In this document: piece after piece, positions 1 to 14,100 of the stretch
Layout of the letters: each line of letters opens with the position of its first letter
Numbering within the stretch: position 1 is the first letter of the stretch
Origin: Tetrahymena elliotti 4EA
Taxonomy: Eukaryota > Ciliophora > Oligohymenophorea > Hymenostomatida > Tetrahymenidae
NCBI GenBank assembly: GCA_000231825.2
Contig: JH720305.1
Span: forward strand, 159,949-223,948
DNA: 64,000 nucleotides
Reading direction: 5' to 3'
Position numbers and translations under genes: made by a program
Notes under the pieces: model-generated
Databases searched by the model: none
What the model saw: only the letters and a program-made list of their open reading frames with translations
What the model was told of the DNA's origin: nothing

Positions 1-474
1 TCATGTCCTTCTATTAAAATTAAATCTAATAGTATTTGCAGCTAGATAAGTAGATAATAAAGTAGTAATAGCATTTGTAATGGTAACATCATTAATAACA
101 ATAATAACAACAACAGCAACAATAGTAATAATAATAATTATACAGGTATAAATGATATTTTTGGCTAATCCTCTATTAATAGACTTAAAATACTTAAGAG
201 TAACTCATTATAGAGAAAGAATTAAATTTAAGATGTCCAATACCTATTACAATAATATACAGATTCTTCTCCAAATAATAGAATATAAGGCTAAACTCAA
301 ATTGATGATGATTAAAAACCAAAGATATCTCTCAATTTAAAAAGTGAAGTAATAGACTAAGAAAAAAAGCCAATTTAAAATCAATTTTTTGGAAGTAGCT
401 ACCATTTATAATCTGAAAATCAAAATAATTAAAAATAAAAAAGTAGATTTAGCTTACTTAATCATGCGCAATGA
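1..474 (+). CDS. 3' end of an Asn-rich hypothetical protein (partial)
   Basis: The frame is open from the first base to a TGA at 472-474, giving 157 C-terminal residues with TAA/TAG read as Gln. A poly-Asn/Ser stretch sits near residues 28-45. It is followed by a Gln/Lys/Ser-rich tail ending in His-Ala-Gln. I recognise no domain. The 5' part lies outside the window, so the function cannot be judged. Composition is typical of disordered C-terminal tails in ciliate proteins. The downstream base composition changes abruptly to AT-rich spacer, which supports the stop position. Confidence 0.7.
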
Positions 475-1383
475 AACAAATAAAATTATAATGATAATAA
501 TTCCAAAAACATTTAAAATATAGAAACCTTTGATTCTTTTATTATAATTATTTAAGTTATTTAAAAAGCTATCAAGAAAATTGTATGATATTTTTTATTT
601 ATTATTTATTAATCTATCTATCTATCTTTCTTACGAACTATTTATTTTTAAGACATCTAAAATCTCATTTTTGAGATAAGAAAATACACATCAATTCTAT
701 TTAAAAAATTATTATTTTTTGTATATTATGTAATATTTTATTCAAATTTTATATAATTCAAACATCTGCTATTTTATCAATTAAAATTATATTTTATACT
801 TTCACCATTTATTTTTTTATTTAAAAAATTTTTTAAGTTAAGATAGGTAGAAATTTAGATTTTGTTTGAGAGAGCTTACAGTAAATAATAAAATAAAGTG
901 TGATAAATTTTTGCATAAACTAATTGTATTTTAAAATAAAATTTTATATTTAAGTAACATACTAAAGGTATTTCATAGATTTTTCTTTGAAAGATAAAAA
1001 ATAGTAGAATTAGTTGGGAATAAGAATAGGATTATTTAAGATTTTAAAACAGGATATTTGATATATAATGAATCAAATTTATAAGATAAGGAGAGGGTTA
1101 TTGAGTTTACAAGTAATTACATAAATACAATAGCAATATGGTAATTATAAAATATTATTTTTTTATCAAAAATTTAATGGAAAGCTTGGAGGAGAGAAAT
1201 ATTTGAAGGGCACTTCAAAGTAAGGAGTCAAGAGAATGTAATAAATTATAAAAAATTGCATAATTGTAAATAATATAATTGAAAAGAAATAAAGATATTT
1301 GAATAATTATTAATATTAAAGTTTAAATTGATAGAAAAAAATTTTTTTGGTCAATCAAAAAAACATTTAATATAAAATTTAAG
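475..1383. other. Intergenic AT-rich spacer
   Basis: This stretch separates the first stop from the K+ channel start. It holds a short (TATC)n run near 613-630 and homopolymer tracts. No reading frame here has coding character. The 5' UTR of the channel gene probably lies in the last few hundred bases. Confidence 0.6.
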
Positions 1384-4300
1384 ATGATTTCAGATGATAA
1401 TTCAATAAACGCTTGTAACAAAAAATAGTTGTATTAATATTAGAATGGATTACATAAAGAAAATAGTAGCTCATTCTATTAGGGAATATATTCGCATGAA
1501 TAAAGTGATTTAAATATAAACCAGATAGAGAAAAAGAGCTAAACACCTTAAGGATAGTAATGCTATGATTCATTTTCTTAAAGGTTGATTTAATTTGACT
1601 AGGATAACTTTTAATCGAAAACGAATGGCTAGGCGAGTTCTAGCAATTTTATTGGAAAGATTTAAGAGAGAAGGCATATGTCTTATGTTAAAACAAGGAT
1701 GGGAAGGTATAGCGAAGAAGATTTACCAACAAATTAATTGAAGCATTAATCATTTTTAAGAAAAGTGTTTAACAAGGTAAAGATTTCTCTAAAAGTTAAG
1801 GCTTTCATCAATAAAATGATGTCGCTTACTTAAATTTAAAAGTACAGAGTTTTCAATGAAAATCCTATTTTTTTTCATTTAATTAATGACAAGGCTACTT
1901 ACTAGAGTAAATAGCTGCTTCAAGGTAAAATTGGTTAAGATAGGGATAATAGCATGCAAAAAATATTAAACTCTAAAGAATAATAGACATAAAAACCTCA
2001 AAGAAGTGTAATTCAAAACCTTTTTAAAAAGAATAAGAGGATTAAATAAGGCTTAGATGGAATTATGAATATTATACCAGTTTTTTCTGCTTTTTCACAA
2101 TTTCACTTTGTATGGGATTAAATTTAGTTGATTTGCTTAGGATTTTTCTTTATTATAATCCCTCTGGTGATATCATTTGAAAGTGGAATAGTAATTATTG
2201 AATAGTCATGGTTAGTTCATGTTTTCTTGATGGTTTTGCTGTTTATGGATATTATTTTTAATTTCAACACAAGTCTATTTTAATAAGGAAAAGAGATAAA
2301 AAGTAGAACAATAATTGCTCAAAGCTATTTAAAAAATTGTAATTAATTTATTAATTTAGCTAATTTTTCAACCAAATTTTTTTTTTCTCACAATTCTCTT
2401 TATCAAAATCAAAAGAATTTACTGTTGATGTGATTACATTCTTATGCGTTTTGGTCTTTTTTTCGATGTAAAATAGTCCGAAATATGAAAAATATGGTTA
2501 AATTTTCAATGCTTGTTCTATTGTCTTCTTTTTGAGATACAAATAATTTGGTAGAGTACTCAAAAAAATAGAAATGCAATATCATTTCTCTCCAAGAATC
2601 AGCTAGATTTTGAGATTAACTAATCTGTTTTTAACGAATATATATATCATACATCTATTGGCTTGCGTGTGGATTGTAATTGCAAAAATTTAAGATGATT
2701 AAAGTAAAACATGGCTTCACCTCAACGATATTATGAATGAAAGCTGGTATATATAATACTTGAATGCTTTTTATTTCAATACTGTAACAATGGTGACAGT
2801 TGGATATGGAGATATGTCTCCTTAAACTAATTTCGAAAGGATGTTTAGTGTTCTTACTGTGTTATCAGCTTGCGGTGTGTTTGCGTATTCAATCAGTGAA
2901 GTAACTTTTGAAATTTAACAGGCTGGTTATATTAATTAAATTTTAATTAAAATAGGTGGGAAGTATTTTCTAAGAAATGAACCAATCATTGAAGCAACGA
3001 AAGAATAATTTATTTGTAATTAATAATTATATGAAAAAGAAGAAAATAACTTCTGATTTACAGTATTAAATTCGCCACTATCTAGAATACTACTGGAATG
3101 AGAGTCTATCAGAAGATTCTTAAAAAGAATTAGACATTATAAGTTAGCTTTCAAATAATCTTAAAGAAAACTTAATGATAGAAGCAAACAAAATACTTGT
3201 GGCTGAGTCACCATTTTTCAGAGATAACTTTTCATTTAAAACAATCTTAAAAACAGTCTCACTCGTTTAGGAATAAAGATGCACCCCAGAAGAAATAATT
3301 TATCTAGAAGGAGATTAAGAAGAATGTTCTATCTACTTCATAGAAAAGGGGTCAGTTCAAGTCTTCAGAAACCACACAAACCAAACAATTTTATTTTAAA
3401 AAGAATTTATGGAATGTAGTACACTCAAGGCTGGATAATATTTTGGTAAATAAAATTTAAGTTAGAAATTATCAATTTAAAAATACATAAAAATATTTAA
3501 CTGTAACTAATCACTTTGTACTTAATTTGCAATTAAACTGGTCAAATATTTATTGTTGATTAACTTATTAAAATTTTATAAATAAAGGCGAAGTCTCATT
3601 TTTTACTGGTGCTTAAAGAAGATTTTGTGTAAGAAGTCTTGAATTTACCACTTTAATTAAAATAGAAAGAGCTAAATTTATTGAAACCATTAAAGAAGTC
3701 CCATCTGACTATGAAAGGTTTTGTTAGATAAAAGATGATATTGTTTACAATAAAAATCTAACCCATACAATGTAAAAATGTTGTTACTGTTAGCATGTGT
3801 AATCTGAGAAGGCATATCATTGCCCAAAAGAATGCCCAATAGTTCATTATGCACCAAATCATTTAAAGGTAGAATATTTATTTTTTTGTCAGTAAAAAAA
3901 TGATAAATTATTATTTTTTATGAAGCTTCTTGACTAATTCAAGTACAATAATTCTTTGTCTTAAGTAGAGAGAAGTTTTACAAAGAGACATTCTAAAAAG
4001 CATTATAATACTTTAGGAAGAATTGAATAAGTGAAGGGTTATTAAGATAGATTAGCATTCTAAGAAGAATCTGCTATTTATTCTTACATTTACACATATG
4101 GGATCCAAGATTTTTTAAAAAACAGCTAGAATTCAGATAATTAAATTATTCAAAGTGGATCATCTCTAAGCTCTGGCTCTAGTGATGAAGATAATAGATA
4201 AGAAAATAATGATAATTTTTTCAAGTAAAAATAAATTGATAGCAAGGAATAAATTTTAGAGGGTTAAGATTCCTCATTTTCTTCTGAAGAATAAGATTCA

Positions 4301-6049
4301 TCAGAGTAATCACTTTCCTCTCCAGAAAAGGAAAGAAGCTTTTAAAATTATATTAAAAGTTAAAAAAATAACCATCAAATAAATAAAAATATAAAAAAAG
4401 AATCAAAAAGCTTAATAATCCTTGAAGACAATCATGAATCTGAATCATTCCAAGTTAATTTATCTTCTAATGTATCAAAGCAAATATAATAATAAGATAA
4501 AACAGATGATATGATAAATGCTTTAGATATTGAAGAGTAACCCAGAGATTGGAAGTCGTCATCTTTAATTTAAGAAAAACTTGCAAACTATTCCACTTTT
4601 ATTCATAATTAAATGCCTTCAACTTCTGCAAAGGATATTTCGAAAAATTAAAATAATATTTCAAATTAAGACAAATAATAAATGGACTAATAAAAATAAA
4701 CTTCTCTTAAAAGTTTTAATTTAAAGAAGAAACCTAAAGAATTAAATACAAATTTATTCTCAGGATAGAGTAACCAAAAATAAACTAATCATAGCGATAA
4801 TAGTTATGAGGGGTTCTCATCAACATTTATAAATCTTTCACCAGTTTAATAAAAAAAACCTAAAAGTTCAATTCTTTAATCAGTGAAATTTAAGTTACCT
4901 AAAAAATAGCATTCTCAAAAGAATAGAAGTCTTTAAGATTTAAGTTAGTACAATCAGAGTTAAAAAAAAGGAATAAAAAGAATAAAATCATCAGGCAATA
5001 ATGTCATAGATAAAACATCACACTTAAGTTTAAAACAAATATCACCTTTAAAGATTCCTCATCATTTATCAGAAAATTTAATTAGCTTATCTTCACAATA
5101 AAAAAACCAAGTACACAAATTGAAAAGATTTAGCAGTTCAGGATATGTTATATAAAATAGTGAGCTATTTTTAAATTCCACACAAGACATTTAAGAACCT
5201 GCTTTAGTCAGTTAAAAATAACTTTCAATTCAGAGTATCCTGTAGTAGAGATTAAGTACATAAATAGATAATCTAGTAAATAACTTTTAGAAAATATAGG
5301 AATATTTAGTTAATTAGAGTCACACAAATATTCATAATAAGGTATCAATTTAATAAAATCTAAACAACAATTTATCAATGAAAGAGTTTGATAAAATGAA
5401 AATACTTGAAATTTACTTCCCTCATAACAATTATGATGAAGTTATTTTCCAATAGAATTAACTGTAAATGAATAAAAGCTCTAAAAGTAAAATTAAGAAT
5501 TTATTAGCTTTTTCGCCCTCTAGGAGATTACAACAAAATAAATATGGAGCATAATAACAATATTCAATTTAACAGAATTGTTAAGCTTAAGTTATCAAAG
5601 AAATGCTTAATTAAAATACTTTGAATAGAATTAAATATCTTAAAAACGAAAATAATAAAAAGAATTCTATAACTGATTAATTATTGTTATCCTAATTAAG
5701 CTTTAAAAGGAGATGTGAATCTAATTAATCTCTCCCCGCAGAAAAAACTGATTAATTATCTCCTGGCAGTAATTAGTATTTTTTAACTTAAGTGAATTAA
5801 GATGATGATCTTAACAAATCCTGCTAAAGAAGTTAGTATGACCGTAAATGTAGCATAGAAATTGGTAATAACTGTAAAACTAACTCACATAATTTAATTA
5901 TTCCCAATTACTTTGGCCTTCAAAAACAACCAGAATCACAATCTTCTGTCTTAGGAAAGAAAAGTAAATTCAGTAACAGAAATTCTCTCTTCAAAAATGA
6001 ATAAATTAGTGGTGATAACTCATACAATTCTCAAGAAAAACTTTAATGA
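1384..6049 (+). CDS. Six-TM K+ channel with cyclic-nucleotide-binding domain (EAG/HCN/CNG superfamily)
   Basis: Five exons: 1384-2338, 2416-2900, 2956-3445, 3588-3868, 3926-6049 (1444 aa). The encoded protein should be a plasma- or ciliary-membrane cation channel gated by voltage and/or cyclic nucleotide. A soluble N-terminus (about 1-225) leads into S1 (about 240-262). Exons 1/2 join inside S3 (YLKNQFTVDVITF). S5 is HLLACVWIV. The pore carries T-V-G-Y-G-D with GYGD at about 448-451, the K+ selectivity signature. S6 runs into AYSISEVGSIFQEMN across intron 2. The CNBD spans about 586-690, with the phosphate-binding turn FGGEVSFFTG rebuilt exactly across intron 3. A Cys-rich cluster (C708, C709, C711, H713, H721, C722, C726) follows, then about 700 residues of Ser/Gln/Asn-rich tail. 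The start is the first ATG after an in-frame TGA near 1280. Family assignment is secure. Gating properties are inferred only from the family. Confidence 0.93.
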
Positions 6050-7270
6050 ACCTGAATAAAACTTTTCATTTATTAAAATTAAAACAAATAAACATAAACT
6101 GGTAAAAGCAAAAAAACTTTCTCAAAAAAATTCATTTCTTAATTTAAATTTTATAATAAAAACTAAATTATTAAAATTAATTTTATTTATTTATTAATTC
6201 TCATACAGATTTATACATAAAATTCATTAATATTGTACATAATACTAATTATAATAAGATTAAGCTCATTAAAAATAGCTAAATGTGAAATATACTTCAC
6301 AATAAAAATATAAAATTTTAGAATAAATTTTAATGCATGGAGTGGAATATTTAATTCTTATTCAATTGAAATGTTCTATGAGATTTTATTTCTATCACCA
6401 ATCAAACTTTCTTTCATATTTTTTTAGATAAAAAAATTAACTTAATAGCCTTTTTAGATGATAATTTAAGTGTTGAAGATATTTTCAGGATTTTTGTCTT
6501 TGGTGCCTTATGATTTTTTAAACTCAGAAATAGCATAAATATTTTGTTATTTTAAAAAATTAATTTTTTATTAAAATTAAAAATCCATAAAATTTGACCT
6601 AATAAAAATGAAAATAACCAAAAACCTCTAAAAATGTTAGCCTGCTATTTCTTGATTGTGAAATAAAGATAAAAATACATCATTTCGTTAAATTTATTGA
6701 TTATGATAAACAATCGATTTTTCACTTTTTATTTAAAAAAGGAAACATATAATTTAATAATCTTAAATTTTTGCTTTACAGATGCAGTATATTTTGTAAC
6801 AAATTACTATCTTTAATAATAGATTTGATGAAAGCTTTATTGTTTAAATTTTATAATAAATAAAAATAAATTGTTTTAAATAAAACTAAAAATCAGATTT
6901 TTAAAAAATAAAAAAATAACCAATTTAAAAGCTAATTCATTTATTTTTTTTGATTACATTGCAATTATTAAAATTCATCTAATAGTAATATTAGGCTAAC
7001 TAAAAATGAAACGATATAATAATTTCATAAATTTTTTCTATCAAAATATTAACTAATTTATAATTTTTTTCAAGTAAAAAGCTTAAATTTAACAAAAAAT
7101 ATTTTAAATTTATTTTTTTTAGCAAATTTTATGATTGATTATTTCAGTAAATAAAGAGAGAAACAATTATATATTAGATTATAAAGAAAGTTAAAACAGT
7201 AAAATAATAATTAAGTCTTAATTAAATTAATAGGATATTACTGGAATAAGATTTATATAGATTAGTTTAA
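6050..7270. other. Intergenic spacer, AT-rich
   Basis: This is spacer between two genes transcribed in the same direction. It contains poly-A/T tracts and one unremarkable open frame at 6371-6655 (94 codons) with no recognisable similarity. I see no repeat or RNA gene. Confidence 0.55.
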
Positions 7271-10074
7271 ATGGAGGAAGGTTAGAAATAATCAGAAAAT
7301 GGATAGCACCAAATATCTTCAGGATAATAAAATGGTGATTAGATTAATTAGGAAGAAGAAAAATATGATTTGGCAGAAATAACTATATCAAAAGAAAACC
7401 TTTATCCCGTTTAGATAGATTGCGAGAATGAGATTTTAAAATTTCTGCAATCAGGCATATTAAAAGGGTATTTATTTAATACAATTAATAAAACAAATCT
7501 CAAAAAGATACATTTTTTATTTATGAAAGCATAGAAAACCCAAAGCTAAGAGAGAGATTCATTAAATCGATAACCTCAGAGAGAGTTTCAAAACTTTTGA
7601 AGTTATCATTTTACTTTATACTTGTTAGTAACTTCCCTGAATGCATTAAGTATGAAGAAGAGCAAGAAATATCTTAAAGTTTAAAGAAGAAATTAAGTAA
7701 AAACTATGTCAAGCTATTTAGCATATTACCTCAACCAAAAGATGAAATTGTTAACTTGATTATATTTTGTTTGGGATACATCAATCATTATTTGTTCTAT
7801 CAACTACTCCCTAAATAGAGGGATCTCTTTGATCTTCGTTTTGTTTTTAATTGCTACCACATCATGGTCTTTGAATTTAATGGGATTTTCGTCAGTGATT
7901 TCTTCATCAGAATGAACATTGATAAAATTTTCTACTAAAATAAGTTCCTCGACTACGAACGTGTTAACAAAAAAAACTTGCTTTTGCAGTAACAGGCCAA
8001 AAATAAATTAAAAAATAAAACATTCTTTGGTTTTTAACTAAACTTTCCTGAAATCAACTCATACGATGGCTAACAATTCACAAGATAAGTGTAAAAAATT
8101 CAAACAAATTATAAATTCAAAGTATTTTTAATAGAAAATAGAAATTAATTTTTATGTGATTTTAATAAATGATTTTATTAATTTTGTTTAGAAATATTTA
8201 GCTTTTAATTAACCAGTGAATTTTAATATGTTTACTATATTGATATTAGTTAGGAGAAATTCAAGCCTTTGAAAAAGAATGTCTTAAATTTGCAGGAAGA
8301 TCATTTGACAAATCACATTTCGATATAGGATAAATAGGCAAAGATAAAGAATTAGTTAAAAGACAAAAGGATCAAGCAGATAGAAGAGTCAGAATTGAGA
8401 AAAATTACTTAACTCCTTTCTATGTAGCAAAATGAAGGAAATTAGGGTTTGTAATCTCTTCCTACTAGGTCTTAGAGGACTATTCAGCTTATGAGTGTAA
8501 AGATGCATGCAGATGCAAATCCTGAATAGTTAGATGTAGATCCTGATGCTTAATTTATTGATGATATGAAGGGCTTGACTTAGCTCTAGAGAAAACTTCT
8601 GTATAACCAATAAATAGCTAAAAAATTAGTTAAAGAAAAGGCAGAGGAAATATTTGATAAGACATAGCTTAAGGCAGATGAAAATAATTAGAAAGAAGAA
8701 TAAAATTATTTTGCAAATTTACAATTGAATTGCAATTAAATTTCTCCTACTATTTCTGATGTTTTGTTGTATGATAATAGAACTCTTCCTTATGCCAAAA
8801 AGAAAATGATTCGTCATGCATTTGAGACTGTAAATGACAAGGAAGATAATTTATTAAGTTAACTTAAATAATTCAGCCAGAGCAGAAAGTAAAAGAAAGA
8901 AACAAAGAACCCTCAAAAATCTCATAAGTCTATAATCGATCATTTTGGTCTTCGTCCTCCTCCCAGAGAATATTATTAAAAGCATCCTAAATTAGATAAA
9001 ATGTTCAAGGATATGCTTGATCTCAACTATGTTTTAAGAGTGAACTAAGAAAGCATGTTTTAATTACCAAGCTCTCTTCAAATGCAAAATGAATAAAACA
9101 ACGAATGGCAAAACCAAATAATTGAACAAGAATAAAACTATCAAAAGCAAAATCAAAGACAAAAAGTGTAAGAGAATTTATAAGAAGTCATAGAAAATAA
9201 TTAGAAGTATTAACTTGAAAAGAGACCAGGATATAGAAAAACCTATATATACACTAAACCTCTTTAATATATGAAAAGAAATGTGAGCGAAAATCCAATG
9301 AATAAAGCATAAGAATAATAAGATTAAATGAAAAGCATGATCTTGTAAAAATCTTCAGTTAATTTGAAAGGATAAGCACCAGGAAATAATGCTGTGAAGG
9401 AACCTTTATCTAACTTTTAATCATCCACATTGATATAGCCACTGTAGAATTAACAATAACTTCAGATGCAATAATCAATGTTAGCTCTAACAACAAAAAC
9501 ATAGAAATTAGAAACACCGGGAAGTTAAATTTTTAATTAAGGACTCATTTCAGAGAAATCTTAGAGAAATATTTAGTTCTTGCCAAATATAGAGTCAGCT
9601 TTAAATTTAGATGAAAATTATAAAATAGGATATACTAATGCTGGAAGTTAAATGTCTTCTCCTATGAAGTTAGTCAACTCTTAAACTTTAATGACCTTTT
9701 AGCAAAAACCATAGGCAGATGATAGCAGTTTTCTCAAATAAAAGAAAGGCTTGTAACTTCAAAAGAGTACTTTTGCAGATAATAATTCTGCAGCTAACCA
9801 CAGAACAATAGAATTTCAAATACATGAAGTAGATCATAAAGGAAGGAAAGGAAACTACTATGAAGATGAAAGTGAAAGCATGGAATAAAAGATACTTAAA
9901 AATAAGTAAAATAATGATTTCTATAATGACAAAAGAAGAGAGTATAAAGAAAAGTACAAAGGTTTTATAAACAACATGAGCACAGACAACAACATAGATG
10001 ATATCTTACAAAATATTCTCCATAAGAGAAATCAATTTAACAAAAACTTAAAATCTAAAATCAAAAACCTATGA
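7271..10074 (+). CDS. FAM227-like protein
   Basis: Three exons, 7271-7467, 7530-8121 and 8254-10074, encode 869 aa. After an acidic, Gln-rich N-terminus of about 60 residues comes a helical block (about 65-260). It has the layout of the FAM227 (FWWh) family: a hydrophobic segment with SFYFILVSNFPE, then an acidic/basic helix, then KLSKNYVKLFSILPQPKDE, then a second hydrophobic core with YLFYQLLPKQRD. Residues 260-869 are charged, Gln/Ser-rich and probably disordered or coiled, with a basic KKKMIRHAF patch and an RPPPREYY motif. FAM227 proteins in animals are poorly studied and expressed in ciliated tissue and testis. Here the family call rests on pattern recognition, and the hallmark tryptophans are not obvious, so another helical family is possible. 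Exon phases (2 then 0) are consistent. Confidence 0.6.
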
Positions 10075-11189
10075 GATATTTTTATTTTATTATAAATTTA
10101 GTATTAAAACTTCTTTAAAAAGTGCTTATCTTTAATTTAATTTATTTATTTGTTCAATAACGTGCTAAATCATAATGTTTACAATTAGAAATTTTACAGA
10201 TTTTCACTTCATAATTGACATTATTTATACACTTAATTTGATCAAAATTATTTTACAGCAAGAAAATGAAGAACAAAAAGTTTTTCACACGAATAAAAGT
10301 AGAAATTTATAAAATTGATGCGAGTTAAATAAGTTTAATTTTACTTATTATTTAGTAAAAATAGCTAAGCTATGATAAAATTCTACATTAGAGACTTCTT
10401 AAAAAGTAGAGATTTCTATGTCTTCGTTGTCAATTTATGCTTTCAAATCAGTTGATTAGCTAGATTTTGCTAATAGGATTATTAATACATATCTTAAATC
10501 AACTTTCTTTTTTTTAAATTTTTGTTTATGACATAATATATGAAGATATGATAAATAAATGTAAAAAAATTGCATTTTGTAGGAAAAGAGATGAGAGTAA
10601 ATCATTATCATAAAGAGAAAGACAAATACCTGAAATATTCAAGAAATAAATAAAATAATCAATATTAATTTCTTCTCAAATAAAAAATATTTACCTATTT
10701 TTTTACTATTTTTGATAAGACACTTCATAATATTAATTTCATTAAAATGCATTCAAAGAAATAAAAAAGAAAATGTTGTTTGTTAGAAACACTATGCCGG
10801 ATATAATTATTACCTTTAAATAAAAATAAAACACTTTTTTAAAAAAATTTAAAACAAAGAATGATCTTCTTGAACCTGTCTAAAAATCAAGGCAGAATTA
10901 AATTTTTTATCTCCACAAAAGAATAGAGCCTCAAAAAATTTGCTTATTTTTTTGTTAGAATAATTAAGAGAAAAGATGCAATTATATCCTTAAATCTAGT
11001 TTTTTATTACGTAGTCTCACAATAATGCAAAAAAAAAATATTTTTAATTTCTTATTGTTTGTATCTTTTTGTTTGGGGTGAATAGAATAAAGCAATAGCT
11101 TTAGTAAAAAAATTGTATAAATAATTAATTATTATTAATATCAGAAATTAAACAAATATTAGACAAATAAATATATTTTTCAAATCAAT
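10075..11189. other. Intergenic AT-rich spacer
   Basis: About 1.1 kb lies between two + strand genes. Frames are interrupted and low in coding character. It probably holds the 3' UTR of the left gene and the promoter of the Schlafen-domain gene. No distinct site is recognisable. Confidence 0.55.
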
Positions 11190-14100
11190 ATGTAAAGTTA
11201 TTAATAGGTAGTCAATTATGATCTTCTTGATTCTCAAATATAGGATCCATTAGAAGTTAACTATAAGAGAGCTTAAAATGTACTAGGCTTTTTGTCATAA
11301 GGACTTGAGCTAACTCAAGAGAATATCAAAAATTGGCATGAAAGCATCATTTAATTTGACCAAAAGATAAGCATTCTAGTTAGTTAACATATGAATGAGC
11401 AAAGCATGCCTAAAAAACTTAAAGATTTATGCTAAATTTACGAGGAAATCAGAATAAAGTTTGATATTTACATGTAGAAAGTCCCTTAAGAGCTTTACTA
11501 GTAGTTACAGTAAATGTTTATTGATAGCTTAAAGGTTAAGCCAAATGATAATTCTTAAAAAAATCCTAACATGTGTCAAAGCTTTAACTTTTCTAGCTAA
11601 ATTTATCAAAAAGAAGATAGGTAGACTGAATACAAGAACTATCAACTCAACAGCTTAGGAAAAGAACAGTAATAAACATTTTTAAAACAAATTTGATAAT
11701 TAAATTTTTAATGTTAATACGTTATTCTTTTTATAATTAGGTATCGTGATATAATCAAAAAAACAATTACATCCTTCTTGAACTGCTAAGGAGGTACTAT
11801 CTACTTGGGTATTAGAGATTTCGATTTGACGTAAAATATTTTTTATAAAAAATAGCTATTTAAAATGTTATATTTTGATAAATTAGAGTTTAGGGTATTG
11901 ATTTATCAAGAAAGAATATTGATGAGCTTAAGAACATAGTAACAGAAATTAAAAGATAAATTGAGCCAGATTGCAGCTAGCTTGTAAATGTTGATTTCAT
12001 TCCAGTGAAAAGATGGGGTGCGTTTTATTAAGGAAAGTGGATTGTCCGTATTAAAGTTGCTTAAGGAGACTTGGACACTGTATATGCTTATCATAAATAA
12101 GGAGATAAATATTGTTTTGAGAGTGCATTCAGAGACGATGGCTCTTGCTAAAGATATGAATTAGGAAAATTTATGACTGAAATCAAAAATACACAAATGA
12201 AACGTAAGCAATAATCAGAGCCTATTCAATATGCTGAACCTGATCCCTTATCTCATCTTTGTGAAGCTAATGAAGTTTAGAATAAATATTAAAAATTCAA
12301 AGAAGAAATTAAAATAAACTTTAAACAATAGCCAAACCTCAACTTTTATAATAGTAATAATAACAATAACAATAATAACTTATTTTAGAAAAAACCAAAT
12401 CCTAGCTCAGAGAAAAATTAGAATTCTGGAAGCAAGTAAAGCTAAGGAGCAATAGTTTGTTATAGGGCTAATTAGAATAACAACTAAGTAGACAATAAAT
12501 TAGAGCTATAAGAATTGCAATCAAAAATAGATTAGCTCAATAAGTAAATAAAGGAATAGAACCAAAAAATTACAAAATTTTAAACACAAGAATAGAGTTT
12601 TTAATAAGAAAAAATGATTTTATAGTCATAGAATAGCTAATTAAAGTACTAAATTGATAAACTATAATTAAATGAATAAAACTCTGAGAAAATCTCATAA
12701 TTGAATCAGTAAAAAGATCAAGAAATATTTGCTTTAAAAATGACAAATAATAATATTGAGGTTTAATTCGATAAAGAAAAGTAGATTTTACAATCAAAAA
12801 TTTAGCAACAAGAAGACCATATCAAATAATTAAAATTGATGTAAGAATAATAGAATGAAATGATGCTAATGTACAAAGGTGAATTATAAAATTACCGCCA
12901 ACAACAAAATTAAAGCTCTTAAATTTAAAATGATTCAAATAAATCATCAGAAAGAAACATGCAATAAGATAAATTTGACAATAATTACAACAGTAATAAC
13001 AACTACAACAACAACTAGCAATATTATTAAAAAAGAGATAATTATAATTCAAATTCAAACAGAGATTAGAGTAATTTTTATTCAAAAAGAGATAAATATA
13101 ATGCTAACTAAAATAGAGATTATTATTAAAACAGAGACTAGAATAATAGTAATTAAAACAGAGATCAAAATAACTAATATTAAAAGAGAGACTAGAATAA
13201 TTATTACTCAAACAAAGAAGAAAATAATTTTCATTCAAAGAGAGATCAAAATTATAACAATTAAAACAGAGACTAGAATAATTAAAACTAAAGCAGAGAT
13301 CAAAATAACTTTAATTAAAATTCTTATAAAGATAAAGGTATAAATAATTATCAGAAATAAGAGAATAGTAGCAAATAATTCATTACATCTGATGATAATA
13401 GTTCAAATAAAAATTAATAATCAGAAAGAAAGCAGAGCAATAATGACGATGATTAGAAAAACAACTTTAGTAATTAATCGAATAATAATCTTAGTTAAGA
13501 TAAATAATAAAGAAAAAACAACCGCTCAAGAAACAATAAAAATGACGAGAGTGATAAGAAAGATAGAAATGATAGTTTTGAAAAAAAAGATAACTCAGAA
13601 AATGAAGAGGAAAATTCACAATCTAAGAAATTCAATAATGCATCAAATTCAAAAAAAGTAAATTAATTTAATCAAAATGATAATAGTAACAATAATGATG
13701 GTTTCACTTTAGTACCTAATAAAGGAAAGTCCTAGATAATAAAAAAAAATAAGTAAAAATATGAAGAAGTAATTCCTGGTTTAGCAGAAACTCAGCGTTA
13801 ATCTCTCAAAGAAAATGAGGATTTAAAAAAAGATAAAAACAATATATTTAGTGATCTTTCACAGGTATATGATACTGATAATCCTGTAATAAAAAAATAA
13901 GATTAAGAAAATATGAAACAAATACCAGAAAAAGTTGATGATAGTAGTGATGATGAGGAGGAGGGAAAAGAAGATGAACAAGAAGAAGAAGAAGAAGAAG
14001 AAAAACAAAATCAAAATGAAAAATAAACTTACTCTGCTGAGTGCCCTAAAGATGTAGATAGTTTAAGCAAATCTGATTTGTAAAAGTTGAAATACTATAT

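Noticed and set aside
6371..6655. 94-codon open frame in the spacer after the K+ channel gene
   Set aside because: With only TGA as stop, open frames of this size are expected by chance in AT-rich DNA, and nothing in it resembles a known protein.
12879..13661. Lys/Ile/Thr-rich frames read in the standard code
   Set aside because: These are other-frame shadows of the Asn/Arg-Asp repeat tract of the AlbA_2-domain gene.
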